Counted from the first letter of the stretch, positions 1 to 9,663 are shown. The stretch: 64,000 bases of DNA from Prosthecobacter gellanilyticus (GCF_007992435.1 NZ_BKAG01000008.1:62001-126000), one strand, 5' to 3'. The notes: generated by a model not told the origin, from the letters alone. Translations and numbers: made by a program.

Positions 1-3000
1 AATCCCGCGCTCAATACTGCCACGTTTGACAGCTTCACGGTCAATGGCCTCAGCGGTGGATCGCTCGGCACCATCACCAGCGCTGATGTCGGCACGGTCG
101 GAGCTGCGGGCAGCTATGCGGAGGCATCCGGGACTTACACAGTGATCGGCTCGGGCAGCATCGGCAGTACGGCGGATGCGTTCCGCTATGTGTGGTTCCC
201 GGTGAACAGTTCATCGAACTGCACCATCGTCGCTCGTGTGCTCACACAAAGCCCAGGCTCCCAAAACACGGCCCAGGCCGGCATCATGATCCGTGAGTCC
301 ACCACGGCGAACGTGCGCTCGTTCGCTGCCATGCATGTGCCATCCACAGGCCGCGTGTCAGCGCGCCGCACGACGGTCGCCGGATCAACTTCCTCCGTGA
401 GTGCGGCGTCCATGCTCCGCCCACGCTGGGTTCGTCTGCAGCGCGCCGGTGAGGTGTTCACCAGTTCGTGGTCGCCTGATGGCAGCACGTGGACCACCGT
501 CGGCACGCCTCAGACGATGGCCCTCGCGCCAGAAGTGCTGGCCGGTCTTGCCGTCAGTGCCCGTTCCGATAGCGCCACGAATCTGACCACAGCCACCTTT
601 GACAATGTATCGCTGTCTGGCTCGCCGGGGCTGCTCGGACGCACCGTCGGCTTTGTGAATGCACAGGGCACGGACACTCTCACCACCGGTACTTACACGG
701 TCAGCGCCGCGGGCGCACAGATCGGCAGCACAGAGGATGAATGCCATTTCGTAGCCGCACCGGTCAGTGGCGACTTCACGCTCATCGCACGCGTGCTCAC
801 GCAGACGGGGGGAGCATCGAATGCGCAGGCTGGCGTGATGGTGCGCGAGACGGCGAACTACCGCACGCGGAGTCTATACCTCGGCAGCGTCGCGAACTCT
901 GGCGTAGAGTTCATCTATCGCACGACGAGTGTCACCACCGGCTACGGTGCGGGTGTGGATTTCTTGTTGCCCGACGGCGTGCTGAACTTCGCGATTGGCG
1001 AGCAGTTCAAGTATGTGCCGCTCAGCATCATCAACGACACGATCGATGAAGGCACGGATAATCTCTGCATCTCCCTGCGCAATGCGAGCAGCGCGGTCAT
1101 CGGCACGGTTTCGCAGCACATTTACACCATCGTGGATAACGACGCTCCACCGACCAATCTCTACGCGGGCTTCACCACCATCAGCAGCAGCGTCAGTGAA
1201 AGCGCGGGCACCGCCCAGATCGCTGTCAGCCTCAGCAGTACGGCCACCACTGCATGCTCGGTCAACTACGTGACCACCGATGGCACTGCTTTGAATCCTG
1301 GCGACTACGCGACTACGAGCGGCACGCTGAACTTTGCCGCGGGTGACACTGTGAAGTTCATTTCCGTGCCGATCACAAACGACACTACTTTGGAAGCAGC
1401 GGAAGCCTTGACCCTCACGCTCTCCAGCCCCAGCAGCGGCCTCGCACTCGGTTCGCAGTCCGTGCACACCTTGACCATCAACGATGACGACGCCCCGGCT
1501 GTGAGCATCGCTGCCACTGATGCGAGCGCCAACGAAAGCGGAGATCCGGGACAATTGACCCTCACGCGCACGGGCCCCACGACCTCGGCGTTGTCGGTCA
1601 CCATCGCGCTTGGCGGCCTCGCTGTGAATGGCACGGACTACACCACCATCAGCACCACGCAGATCATTCCTGCGGGCCAGAGTGGCCTTGCTATCAACGT
1701 CGCCCCGATTCAGAACGCGCTCAATGAGGGCACGAAGACCGTGATCGCGGATGTCGTTGCTGGTAGCGGCTATGTTCCTGGCACGCCCAGCAGCGCCACA
1801 GTCTCGATCGCCGATGACGACCGCAGCACGGTCACCATCACTTCGAATGATGCGAGCGCCTCCGAGACGCCGGGTAACTCCGGCCAGTTCACCGTCACGC
1901 GTACCGCGCCTACCAATGTCACCCTCACCGTGAACGTCGCCATCTCTGGCACGGCCACGAACACCACCGACTACGCCACGGTGGCGGGCACGCTGGCCTT
2001 TGCCATCGGCGAGGCATCGAAGACCATCACCATCACACCCGTGGACGATGGTAGTATCGAAGGCCCCGAAGACGTGACCATCTCGCTCGGCAGCGGCACC
2101 TATGACATCGGTGATCCATCGTTTGCCAACGTCACCATTGCCGACAACGACAACGCGCCTTCCATCTTCATCACCAGTCCCACGGGACAAGGCCCCGTGA
2201 TCGCTGCTACGAACGGCATCATCCTCAGCGCCAGCGTCACCGACGACGGATTGCCCGCCGCAGTCACGCAAACCTGGAGCCTCGTCAGCGGACCCGGCAC
2301 AGCGACCATCGAGTCACCGGGAGCAACGACCACCGCTGTGACCTTTTCGGCTCCGGGCACTTACTTGATGCGCATCACCGCCACAGACACCCAATTCACC
2401 GTGAGCGATCAGGTCACCATCGTCGTCGGTAGCGCACCCATCGCCTCGACTTGGATCACCCAGGACATGACGCCTTCGTCTGCGCGTCGCGGCCAGTCAT
2501 TGGAGTACAACGGCATCGCCACTGTCACAGGCACTGGCGTAGGCTACGCCGCTTCTGCCCTCGACTCCGCACACGTCATGGTGCGCCCCATCACAGGCAA
2601 TGGCAGCGTTGTCGCGCGCTTGACCAGTCAGCCCACCGCTGGAGCACTCAGTGGTGTCACCATTCGAGATTCGCTCGCACGCGGCTGCAAGCGAGTCGTG
2701 CTCGGCTATGTGCCCGGCACTGGCTTGCAAATGCGCACACGCACCGCTCTCGGGGCCAACGGATCGAGTGATACCGTCGTCACCACCACCGGCCTCACCC
2801 TGCCTTTGTGGCTCAAACTCGAACGCGACACCACCACCGACGTCATCACCGGCAGCTACAGCACGAATGGCACCACGTGGACCACCGTCGGCACCACCGT
2901 CGCGCTCACATTGCTCAACAGCGAAGCACAATACGGACTCACCACCACCAGCAACAGCTCCAGCAGCACCGCCACCGGTGTGTTTGATAATGTGGCGCTC

Positions 3001-4224
3001 ACACCCGCACCCAGCGGCCCGGCATTGTATAACGAAGACAGCGGCACCTCGCCGAATCCGGCTGGCAGTGGCAGTTTCGATGGCACGAACACCTATACCA
3101 TCACAGGCGGTACAAACGGCTACTACTACGGCTGGCAGTACTATGGCGACATCGACGTCCGCTGCCGTCTCACCGGCTACAGCTCCGGCGCGGGCAGCAG
3201 CAGCGGCGGTCTGCGCATCACGGAAAGCATCGAGGCCGGCGCTTACTCGCACTTTGGCAAAAAGCCCACCGATGCCTTCAACGGCTACTACTGGGTGAGC
3301 ATCGCTGGAGGCGGCAGCAGCGGCATTCCCAGTGGCGCAGGTACCGTGGGTAGCTGGATTCGCATAGTGCGCCGGGGCAACACGGTCACTGGCTACCGTG
3401 CCACGCACAACGGCACCAGCGGCGGCCCAAATTCATGGACACAAGTCGGCCAGCCGCAGACGATCATCATGACCACGCCCGTCTGGGTCGGTTTCTATGT
3501 GGACAATGCCAGCGGTGTCGGCCTGAACACCTGCACTTTCACCAATCTGAGCATCAGCGCCGTTAATAAAGCTCCCGTTGTCGCCGCCTCGCTGTCCGGG
3601 AACGTCTCACCCGTCAGTCTCGACGGCACGATCACGGACGACGATCTCCCCGCCGCACCCACCTCTCTTTGGTCAGTGCGCAGTGGTTCTGCCGGCATCA
3701 CGCTGGGTAATGCATCGTCTGTCGACACCGCGGCCACGCTCCTCGAGAGCGGCCTGTTCAAGCTGCGCCTCACGGCTGACGACACCGGCACCAAGAGCTT
3801 CTCAGACCTCGACTTCACTGGCTATGCCACCCTTTTCGCACGTTGGCTGGATCAAAACAATGTGGGCGACGAGAACAACACAGCCATCGAGGCTGAGGCC
3901 GACGCGGATCGTGACGGCCTCGTGAATCTTTTTGAGTATGCCGTCGGCACGAATGGTACCGTCGCCTCCAGCAACCCGCAGGTCGTCACGCTGGCACCCG
4001 TCAGCAGTTCCCAATACCTGCGCATCTCCATCCCGAAAAACCCTGCGGCCACGGACGTGACCTTCACCGTCCAGGCCACCAGTGACATCACCAACCCCGC
4101 CAGCTGGAGCAGTGCCGGCCTCGTCATCGAGACCAACACCAGCACCCAGCTCATCGTGCGTGACAACGTGCCCGCCGGCCCCGGCGTGCGCCGTTTCATG
4201 CGCGTGATGGTCACAAGGTTATAG
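1..4224 (+). CDS. Secreted Calx-beta / beta-sandwich repeat protein, 5' end cut by window edge
   Basis: The frame is open from base 1, so the gene starts upstream; 1407 residues are visible. Reading from the N-terminus there are beta-sandwich repeats with an SxDGxTWTxVG motif (for example SPDGSTWTTVG; DUF1349- or LamG-like, complete copy about residues 20-210, more at about 815-1000 and 1005-1185), three full Calx-beta repeats and one half repeat (about 310-718) with the usual DYATxxGTLxFAxG and INDDDAP signatures, and two PKD-like segments (about 720-808 and 1190-1273). The last 130 residues carry FARWLDQN and DADRDGLVNLFEYAVG, a Ca-binding-like module also present near the C-terminus of the protein at 55155-62096. 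Calx-beta folds bind calcium, so this is probably an extracellular adhesin or matrix protein; substrate unknown. A repeat chimera lies near 919-960. Confidence 0.85.
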   Translation, partial: NPALNTATFDSFTVNGLSGGSLGTITSADVGTVGAAGSYAEASGTYTVIGSGSIGSTADAFRYVWFPVNSSSNCTIVARVLTQSPGSQNTAQAGIMIRESTTANVRSFAAMHVPSTGRVSARRTTVAGSTSSVSAASMLRPRWVRLQRAGEVFTSSWSPDGSTWTTVGTPQTMALAPEVLAGLAVSARSDSATNLTTATFDNVSLSGSPGLLGRTVGFVNAQGTDTLTTGTYTVSAAGAQIGSTEDECHFVAAPVSGDFTLIARVLTQTGGASNAQAGVMVRETANYRTRSLYLGSVANSGVEFIYRTTSVTTGYGAGVDFLLPDGVLNFAIGEQFKYVPLSIINDTIDEGTDNLCISLRNASSAVIGTVSQHIYTIVDNDAPPTNLYAGFTTISSSVSESAGTAQIAVSLSSTATTACSVNYVTTDGTALNPGDYATTSGTLNFAAGDTVKFISVPITNDTTLEAAEALTLTLSSPSSGLALGSQSVHTLTINDDDAPAVSIAATDASANESGDPGQLTLTRTGPTTSALSVTIALGGLAVNGTDYTTISTTQIIPAGQSGLAINVAPIQNALNEGTKTVIADVVAGSGYVPGTPSSATVSIADDDRSTVTITSNDASASETPGNSGQFTVTRTAPTNVTLTVNVAISGTATNTTDYATVAGTLAFAIGEASKTITITPVDDGSIEGPEDVTISLGSGTYDIGDPSFANVTIADNDNAPSIFITSPTGQGPVIAATNGIILSASVTDDGLPAAVTQTWSLVSGPGTATIESPGATTTAVTFSAPGTYLMRITATDTQFTVSDQVTIVVGSAPIASTWITQDMTPSSARRGQSLEYNGIATVTGTGVGYAASALDSAHVMVRPITGNGSVVARLTSQPTAGALSGVTIRDSLARGCKRVVLGYVPGTGLQMRTRTALGANGSSDTVVTTTGLTLPLWLKLERDTTTDVITGSYSTNGTTWTTVGTTVALTLLNSEAQYGLTTTSNSSSSTATGVFDNVALTPAPSGPALYNEDSGTSPNPAGSGSFDGTNTYTITGGTNGYYYGWQYYGDIDVRCRLTGYSSGAGSSSGGLRITESIEAGAYSHFGKKPTDAFNGYYWVSIAGGGSSGIPSGAGTVGSWIRIVRRGNTVTGYRATHNGTSGGPNSWTQVGQPQTIIMTTPVWVGFYVDNASGVGLNTCTFTNLSISAVNKAPVVAASLSGNVSPVSLDGTITDDDLPAAPTSLWSVRSGSAGITLGNASSVDTAATLLESGLFKLRLTADDTGTKSFSDLDFTGYATLFARWLDQNNVGDENNTAIEAEADADRDGLVNLFEYAVGTNGTVASSNPQVVTLAPVSSSQYLRISIPKNPAATDVTFTVQATSDITNPASWSSAGLVIETNTSTQLIVRDNVPAGPGVRRFMRVMVTRL

Positions 4225-4253
4225 TCGAGATCCCACGCTGAACCGGATGCAGA

Positions 4254-4287
4254 GGCAGGCGTAAGCATGCCTTCAATGAAGCCTGCC
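4254..4287 (+). terminator. Possible hairpin after the Calx-beta gene
   Basis: GGCAGGC (4254-4260) can pair with GCCTGCC (4281-4287), a perfect 7-bp stem around a 20-nt loop that itself contains GCATGC. It lies 30 nt after the stop codon. No T tract follows, so a Rho-independent terminator is only a possibility. Confidence 0.25.
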
Positions 4288-4436
4288 AACACACAAGTCA
4301 GGGCAGGTGGACAGATCTGATCAGGTGCTTCCCCGTGCGATCGCTGCCCCGGGAACACGTGACACGACTTCTCCCCGCCCCGGGTGGACTCCGCTTGACC
4401 CTCCGCACCTTTCTCCGTTAGCTTGGCGGCTCCCGC

Positions 4437-5417
4437 ATGTCTGCCAAAGCCTCGCCCCTCATTCTCGCTCTCGGTTGGATCGCCCTGCCTCTCCTGGCCC
4501 AGGAGGTCACCCAGGTCTCCCCGCCTGCGGCCAAGCCTGCGGAGAAGGCCGCTTTTGAATTTCATGACGGCGACAAGGTGGTGCTGCTGGGAAACACCGT
4601 CTTTGAGCGCGAGCAGCGTTTCGGCTCCTTGGAGCCCCGCCTCGCCCTGGCTCTCGGGGATACAAAGGTCAGCATGCGCAATCTCGCCTGGAGCGCCGAC
4701 ACCGTCTTTGGTCATGCCCGCTCCTACTTTGGCCCGCCAGAGGAAGGCCTGCAGCGTCTCACCGGTCATCTGGAACTGCTGAAGCCCAGCGTGGTCATGC
4801 TCTGCTACGGGTCTGAGCTCGCCTTTGAGAAACTCGGCGGCCTCCCAGACTTCCTCACCGGTTATCGCAATCTGCTCGAGCTCATCCGCAAACACGCTCC
4901 CGGCGCGCGCATCATCATCGTCAGCCCTCCACCGCTGGAGACCCTGCCACCGCCACTCCCGGACCAGACGGATGCCAACAAGAGCCTCTCCAGCTTCCGC
5001 GATGCCCTGCGCAAGTTCGCCCTCAGCCAGAACACCTACTTCATTGACCTCTTCGAGCTCATGGGCGGTGTGCCGAAGCCCGGCGTGATCGTAAAACCTC
5101 TGACCGAAAACGGCGTGCACTACACCCGCGAGGGGTATGACAAGCTCAGCACGAAGCTCGTCGAAGGCCTCGGCCTCGCCATCCCCACCGTCGCACCAGC
5201 CGAGCTGGACCCCATCCGCCGCGAGGTGCTGGCCAAGGACGAGCTGTTCTTCAACCGTTTCCGTCCGCAGAACGAGACCTACCTCTTCGGCTTCCGCAAA
5301 CATGAGCAGGGGCAGAACGCCAAGGAGATCCCCATGTTCGACCCCCTCATCGACCAGGCAGACGGCAAGATCCAGGCCGCCAAGGCCGCCCTGCTGGCCG
5401 GGAAGAAGCAGCTTTAA
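4437..5417 (+). CDS. Exported SGNH/GDSL-hydrolase-like protein with altered catalytic blocks
   Basis: 326 residues with a signal peptide (ILALGWIALPLLAQ) after the first ATG. The SGNH order is recognisable: block I is GDKVVLLGNTVFERE, where GDS would be expected; block III is CYGSELAFE, where GxND is usual; block V is ENGVHYTREGY, which keeps the His but not the Asp of DxxH. The nucleophilic Ser and the Asn are therefore not in their normal places. GNT in place of GDS is, as far as I recall, seen in SGNH-like domains linked to PVC haem-binding proteins, which fits the gene downstream. Likely periplasmic, possibly carbohydrate- or ester-binding rather than a classical esterase. No Shine-Dalgarno is visible. 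The next gene starts 12 nt after the stop, suggesting one transcript. Confidence 0.7.
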   Translation: MSAKASPLILALGWIALPLLAQEVTQVSPPAAKPAEKAAFEFHDGDKVVLLGNTVFEREQRFGSLEPRLALALGDTKVSMRNLAWSADTVFGHARSYFGPPEEGLQRLTGHLELLKPSVVMLCYGSELAFEKLGGLPDFLTGYRNLLELIRKHAPGARIIIVSPPPLETLPPPLPDQTDANKSLSSFRDALRKFALSQNTYFIDLFELMGGVPKPGVIVKPLTENGVHYTREGYDKLSTKLVEGLGLAIPTVAPAELDPIRREVLAKDELFFNRFRPQNETYLFGFRKHEQGQNAKEIPMFDPLIDQADGKIQAAKAALLAGKKQL

Positions 5418-5429
5418 GATTCTGTCATC

Positions 5430-5798
5430 ATGCCAGATTTCCCGATTCCAGCCCTCTTCATTCTTGCCGCAGATGCCGGCATCTTTGTCCTTTGGCTGAT
5501 CTTTGTCATCCGCAAGGCGCCTCTCAAATTCCACTATGCCATGATCTGTGCCTCGCTGGGAATTTGGCTGCTTGGCATGGGCATCGCTTGCAGCCTCCTC
5601 CGGGAATTTGGAAACTACATGGGTAGGGTCGGTGTGGGTGATCCTTCACGACTGTCGAGTCTTATGGGAGACTCCCTCATCGTGGGAGGCATAGCCACTC
5701 ACACCGTCATCAAACTGGTAGTGATCACAGCTATCGGCCTGCTGATCTACAAGCCCAAGCCAACCTCAACCGTCACTTCTGGGAAGGCCGTGTCATGA
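5430..5798 (+). CDS. Small integral membrane protein, unknown function
   Basis: 122 residues with three hydrophobic segments, roughly residues 8-26, 36-54 and 83-108, and a short polar tail. I do not recognise a specific family. The stretch DPSRLSSLMGDSLIVGGIATHTVIKL loosely recalls the MotA/TolQ/ExbB proton-channel pattern, in which a small polar residue set precedes the last helix; this is weak. It starts 12 nt after the SGNH-like gene and its stop overlaps the next start by four bases (ATGA), so the two small membrane proteins are translationally coupled and may form a hetero-oligomer. Confidence 0.7.
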   Translation: MPDFPIPALFILAADAGIFVLWLIFVIRKAPLKFHYAMICASLGIWLLGMGIACSLLREFGNYMGRVGVGDPSRLSSLMGDSLIVGGIATHTVIKLVVITAIGLLIYKPKPTSTVTSGKAVS

Positions 5799-6193
5799 AT
5801 CCAAACGAGACAACCATCGTGGTGGAATACAGCTTGGTGGACATGCTCAGCTTCATGGGTTCCACAGGCAGGATAGGTTTTGCGATTTCCGTGGCGCTGG
5901 TCATCGCTGCCATCGTCCTGGTTTTTCTCCGGCCGAGGCCGACCCTGTGCCGCGCTTACACCGTCGCCGCCATGCTGCCCTTGCTCGCAGGACTCGCTGA
6001 CAGCACCTCCATCATGATGAGTGCGTTCGCCACTCTGGGTAAAAGCGGCCTGAGTGATATGGCGAAGTTTTGCTCGGCCATGGCTGAGATCGCCGTCCCT
6101 TTTCAGTTTGGATTGATAGGTTCTGCCTTCGGTTTTCTCAGCGCCGCCTTGGTCTGGATGCGTGCCAGGGACGACCAGCCTGCCAGTCACTGA
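5795..6193 (+). CDS. Small integral membrane protein, weakly MotA/TolQ/ExbB-like
   Basis: 132 residues with hydrophobic segments at about 28-46, 52-70 and 98-122. The region around SAFATLGKSGLSDMAKFCSA followed by a helix rich in Gly, Ala and Ser loosely matches the MotA/TolQ/ExbB channel pattern (GxxxAF, then an Ala-rich helix and GLxxA), but the protein is shorter than TolQ or ExbB. It overlaps the preceding membrane-protein gene by ATGA, and 38 nt separate it from the haem-binding gene. An energised partner for the exported proteins around it is conceivable but unproven. Confidence 0.7.
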   Translation: MNPNETTIVVEYSLVDMLSFMGSTGRIGFAISVALVIAAIVLVFLRPRPTLCRAYTVAAMLPLLAGLADSTSIMMSAFATLGKSGLSDMAKFCSAMAEIAVPFQFGLIGSAFGFLSAALVWMRARDDQPASH

Positions 6194-6231
6194 TTCATCT
6201 CTTCTCAAAACCACCCGCCCAGCATCGTAGG

Positions 6232-9200
6232 ATGCTCCCCTCGTTTCCCATGTCCCTGCGTCTCCTTGTCTCCCTTTCGCTGCTGAGCACCGCCGTGCAG
6301 GCCTCCCAGCCCAAGTCCACGGCGGATCTGCCGGATCCAAATCCGGAAGTGCAGAAGGCCGGCTTCGTGGTGCCGGAAGGCATTGAGATTTCCCTCTGGG
6401 CGCAGGAGCCCATGATCGCCAAGCCCGTGCAGATGAACTGGGACGCGCAGGGCCGTCTCTGGGTCGTCAGCAGCACCACCTATCCGCAGATCAAGCCGGG
6501 TGATGGCACCAAGGACCAGGTCGTGGTGCTGGAAGACACCGATCACGATGGCAAGGCGGACAAGTCCACCGTTTTCGCTGAGAACCTGCACATCCCCACG
6601 GCTGTTATTCCCGGTGATGGCGGGGCGTACGTGGCGAACTCCACCGAGGTGCTTTTCCTCAAGGACACGAATGGTGACCTGAAGGCGGATGAGCGCACCG
6701 TCATGCTCAGCGGCTTTGGCACGGAGGACACGCATCACCTGCTGCACACCATGCGCTACACGCCGGAGGGCCTGCTGTCCTTCCTGCAGTCCATCTACAT
6801 CCACAGCCATGTCGAAACTCCGTATGGCGTGCGCCGTCTCATGGGCGGTGGTGTGTGGGAGTTCCGTCCGGAGACACGCCGTCTGGAAGTCATCAGCAAA
6901 GGCCTCATCAATCCCTGGGGTTATGAGTTCGACCGCTGGGGCCAGTCCTTCGCCACAGATGGCGCCGGTGGTGAGGGCCTGAACTACATCTTCCTGGGCA
7001 GCGTTTTCAAGACCTCCCCGAATGCCAAGCGCACCCTCAGCGGACTGAATCCGGGCCAGCCGAAACAGTGCGGCCTGGAATACATCGACGATCCGCACTG
7101 GCCGGATGAATGGCAGGGCACCTGGGTCACGAATGACTTCCGTGGCAACCGCACGAACCGCTTCCACGTCACGCCGAACGGCAGCAGCTACATCGCCAAG
7201 CAGGAGGCAGACGTGCTCGCCTCCAATCACCGCGCCTTCCGCCCCATTGATGTGCGCCTCGGACCTGATGGCGCCCTCTACATCGCCGACTGGTACAACC
7301 CCATCATCCAGCACGGTGAGGTGGACTTCCGCGACCCTCGTCGTGACCTCGTCCATGGCCGCATCTGGCGCCTGACGGCGAAAGGCCGCCCGCTGAGCGA
7401 GATGCCAAAAATCGTCGGCGCACCCGTGCCGGAGCTGCTGGAAATGCTCAAGGCCCAGCGCAAATGGACCCGTCATTTCGCCAAACAAGAATTGCGTTCA
7501 CGCGGTGCCGAGCAGGTGATCCCTGCTCTCAAAACCTGGGTCGACGGCCTCGACAAGAACGACGCGAACTACTGGCACAACCTGCTTGAGGCCGCCTGGG
7601 TGCGTGAAGGCGTGAACAAGTTCTCGCCGAAGCTCTGGCGTGATCTGGTGGCCAGCCCGGATGCCCGCGTGCGTGCCGCTGCCTATCGTCTTCTCACGCA
7701 TCGCTGGCGCGAACTGCCAGACGCCCTGGAAGTCCTCACCAAAGGCATTGGCGATGAAAACGCACAGGTCCGTCTCTGGGCCATGGGCGTGCTGCATGAG
7801 CTTCGCCAGCCTCGCTCTTTCGAGCTCGCCTTGCGCGCTCTCGACAAACCCATGGATGAGTCCCTCGACTTCCTGCTGGAACTGATCGCGCGTGAGCAGA
7901 CGGATGTTTGGCTTCCGCTCGTCATCAAAGGTGACCTCAAGCTCGACGACAATCCCAAGCACCTCGTCTACGCCATGAAGGCCACGGGCCGCAGCGAAGG
8001 TCTGAAACCTTTGTTAGACTCTTTCAAGGCCGGAAAGCTCGCCGCCGATGATGCCACCGCCGTGCTCACCATGGCTGGTGACGCTGCCGATGCCGCTCAG
8101 GTGCTGGAGATGAGCAATCTCGTCAACGATCCCGCCATGAGCGCGCAGGTCGTGGGCCTCATGGATGCCCTGGTAAAGGCCGGCATGACCCGTGGTGTGA
8201 AGCCTGAAGGTGCGCAGGAACTTGTGCAGGCCTGGCTTGCCAGCCCGCGTGCGGAGATCGTGCATCGCGCCACCATCCTCGCCGGTGCCTGGAAGGTCGA
8301 GGCCGCTCGTGCCACGCTTGAAACCATCCTCACCGCTGCCAACACCCTGCCTCCTGTGCGCGATGGTGCTGTGCAAGGTCTCGCCAAGCTCGGCGGCACC
8401 AAGTCCCGTGACTTCTTTGACCAGGTCTTCGCGGAACATGCTGAGCTGCGCAGCCTCGCCGTGCAGGGTTTGACGGATGTCGGCCCGCAGATTGCCGCCA
8501 AGCGTGCCATCGAGTTCTTCGCCACGGCGAAGACGGCCGCTGAAGCCGCGCCCATCCTCACTGCCTTCCTGAAGAACAAGCAGCTCCCCGGCGTGCTCGC
8601 GAATGAACTCAAAGACAAGACCATCCCTGACTTCGTCGCCGTCGAAGGCATCCGCATGGTCTCCACTCGCGGCATCAAAGGCCCGCTGGAAGATGCGCTG
8701 CGCGCCGCCGGTGGTGTGAAGCAGATGAACCAGGCCCTCACACCTGAGCAGATGACCGCGCTCGTCGAGAAAGTGAAGTCGCAGGGGGATGCCGCGCGTG
8801 GCGAGTCTGTCTATCGTCGCCAGCAGCTGCTCTGCATGAGCTGCCACGCCATCGGTGATGCCGGCGGTGTGCTCGGCCCGAACCTCGTCAGCATCGGCGG
8901 CAGCGCCCCGGTGGATTACCTCATCGAGAGCCTTCTCGAACCCTCCAAGAAAATCAAAGAGGGTTACCACATGATCATCATCAGCACCAAGGACGGCAAG
9001 GTCTTCAGCGGCGGTCTCGTGCAGGACGGCGGTGACGAGGTCATCATCCGCGACCCCGCCAACCAGCTTCAGAAAATCCCGAAAGCGCAGATCGCCAGCC
9101 GCCAGATGAGCCCCGCGAGCATGATGCCTCCCGGCCTAACCGCAAGTTTGCGCGAAGACGAGTTCGTCGACCTCGTCCGCTTCCTCTCCGAGCTTGGCCG

Positions 9201-9663
9201 CGAAGGTGCCTATAAGATCGCCCCGAACCGCTACGTCCGCACCTGGAAGGTCATGGGTCCCATGGACCAGGCCTTGAATGATCACATCCGCCACGTCGGC
9301 CTGCATGCCGTGCATGATAAAGAGACCGTCTATCCCTGGGAACTCCGTGTCTCCGAAGTCAGCGGCAACCTCCCGCTCTCCGAGCTCGTGAACGCGCAGA
9401 AGATGTATCCCTGGTTCCCAAAAATCGCCCGGTTCGCCCTCAAGCTCGAAGCCCCCGGCAAAGTCAAACTCGGCCTCAACGCCGTGAAGAACGTCAACGT
9501 CGTCGTCGGCGACAAAGCCCTTCAAGAGATCACCCCCGAGATCACCCTCGACCTCCCCGCCGGTGTGACCCCCGTCAGCATCATCATCTCCAAAGAAGCC
9601 ACCGACATGCAAAGCCTCCGCGTCGAACTTCTCGAAGGTGCAGCGCAAGCGGTGGTGGAATGA
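6232..9663 (+). CDS. PVC-type haem-binding protein with beta-propeller, HEAT-like repeats and CxxCH domain
   Basis: 1143 residues. Domain order: signal peptide (the ATG at 6250 gives a cleaner one, MSLRLLVSLSLLSTAVQA); a propeller-like membrane-bound dehydrogenase domain (about 35-390) with WDAQGRLWVVSS, NPWGYEFDRWGQ, WVTNDFRGNRTNRF and GPDGALYIADWYNPI; HEAT-like helical repeats (about 400-850); then the Planctomycete/Verrucomicrobia haem-binding domain with CMSCH at 868-872 and LGPNLVSIGG, LEPSKKIKEGYHM and FLSELGREG. A C-terminal extension of about 150 residues follows. The covalent c-type haem implies periplasmic electron transfer, with the propeller as probable sugar or alcohol dehydrogenase module. 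These proteins are hallmarks of the PVC superphylum. The SGNH-like gene upstream on the same strand fits known associations. Confidence 0.93.
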   Translation: MLPSFPMSLRLLVSLSLLSTAVQASQPKSTADLPDPNPEVQKAGFVVPEGIEISLWAQEPMIAKPVQMNWDAQGRLWVVSSTTYPQIKPGDGTKDQVVVLEDTDHDGKADKSTVFAENLHIPTAVIPGDGGAYVANSTEVLFLKDTNGDLKADERTVMLSGFGTEDTHHLLHTMRYTPEGLLSFLQSIYIHSHVETPYGVRRLMGGGVWEFRPETRRLEVISKGLINPWGYEFDRWGQSFATDGAGGEGLNYIFLGSVFKTSPNAKRTLSGLNPGQPKQCGLEYIDDPHWPDEWQGTWVTNDFRGNRTNRFHVTPNGSSYIAKQEADVLASNHRAFRPIDVRLGPDGALYIADWYNPIIQHGEVDFRDPRRDLVHGRIWRLTAKGRPLSEMPKIVGAPVPELLEMLKAQRKWTRHFAKQELRSRGAEQVIPALKTWVDGLDKNDANYWHNLLEAAWVREGVNKFSPKLWRDLVASPDARVRAAAYRLLTHRWRELPDALEVLTKGIGDENAQVRLWAMGVLHELRQPRSFELALRALDKPMDESLDFLLELIAREQTDVWLPLVIKGDLKLDDNPKHLVYAMKATGRSEGLKPLLDSFKAGKLAADDATAVLTMAGDAADAAQVLEMSNLVNDPAMSAQVVGLMDALVKAGMTRGVKPEGAQELVQAWLASPRAEIVHRATILAGAWKVEAARATLETILTAANTLPPVRDGAVQGLAKLGGTKSRDFFDQVFAEHAELRSLAVQGLTDVGPQIAAKRAIEFFATAKTAAEAAPILTAFLKNKQLPGVLANELKDKTIPDFVAVEGIRMVSTRGIKGPLEDALRAAGGVKQMNQALTPEQMTALVEKVKSQGDAARGESVYRRQQLLCMSCHAIGDAGGVLGPNLVSIGGSAPVDYLIESLLEPSKKIKEGYHMIIISTKDGKVFSGGLVQDGGDEVIIRDPANQLQKIPKAQIASRQMSPASMMPPGLTASLREDEFVDLVRFLSELGREGAYKIAPNRYVRTWKVMGPMDQALNDHIRHVGLHAVHDKETVYPWELRVSEVSGNLPLSELVNAQKMYPWFPKIARFALKLEAPGKVKLGLNAVKNVNVVVGDKALQEITPEITLDLPAGVTPVSIIISKEATDMQSLRVELLEGAAQAVVE

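Noticed and set aside
3852-5534. 560-residue minus-strand open frame
   Set aside because: It crosses two clearly coding plus-strand genes and their gap, and its sequence has no recognisable domain or signal.
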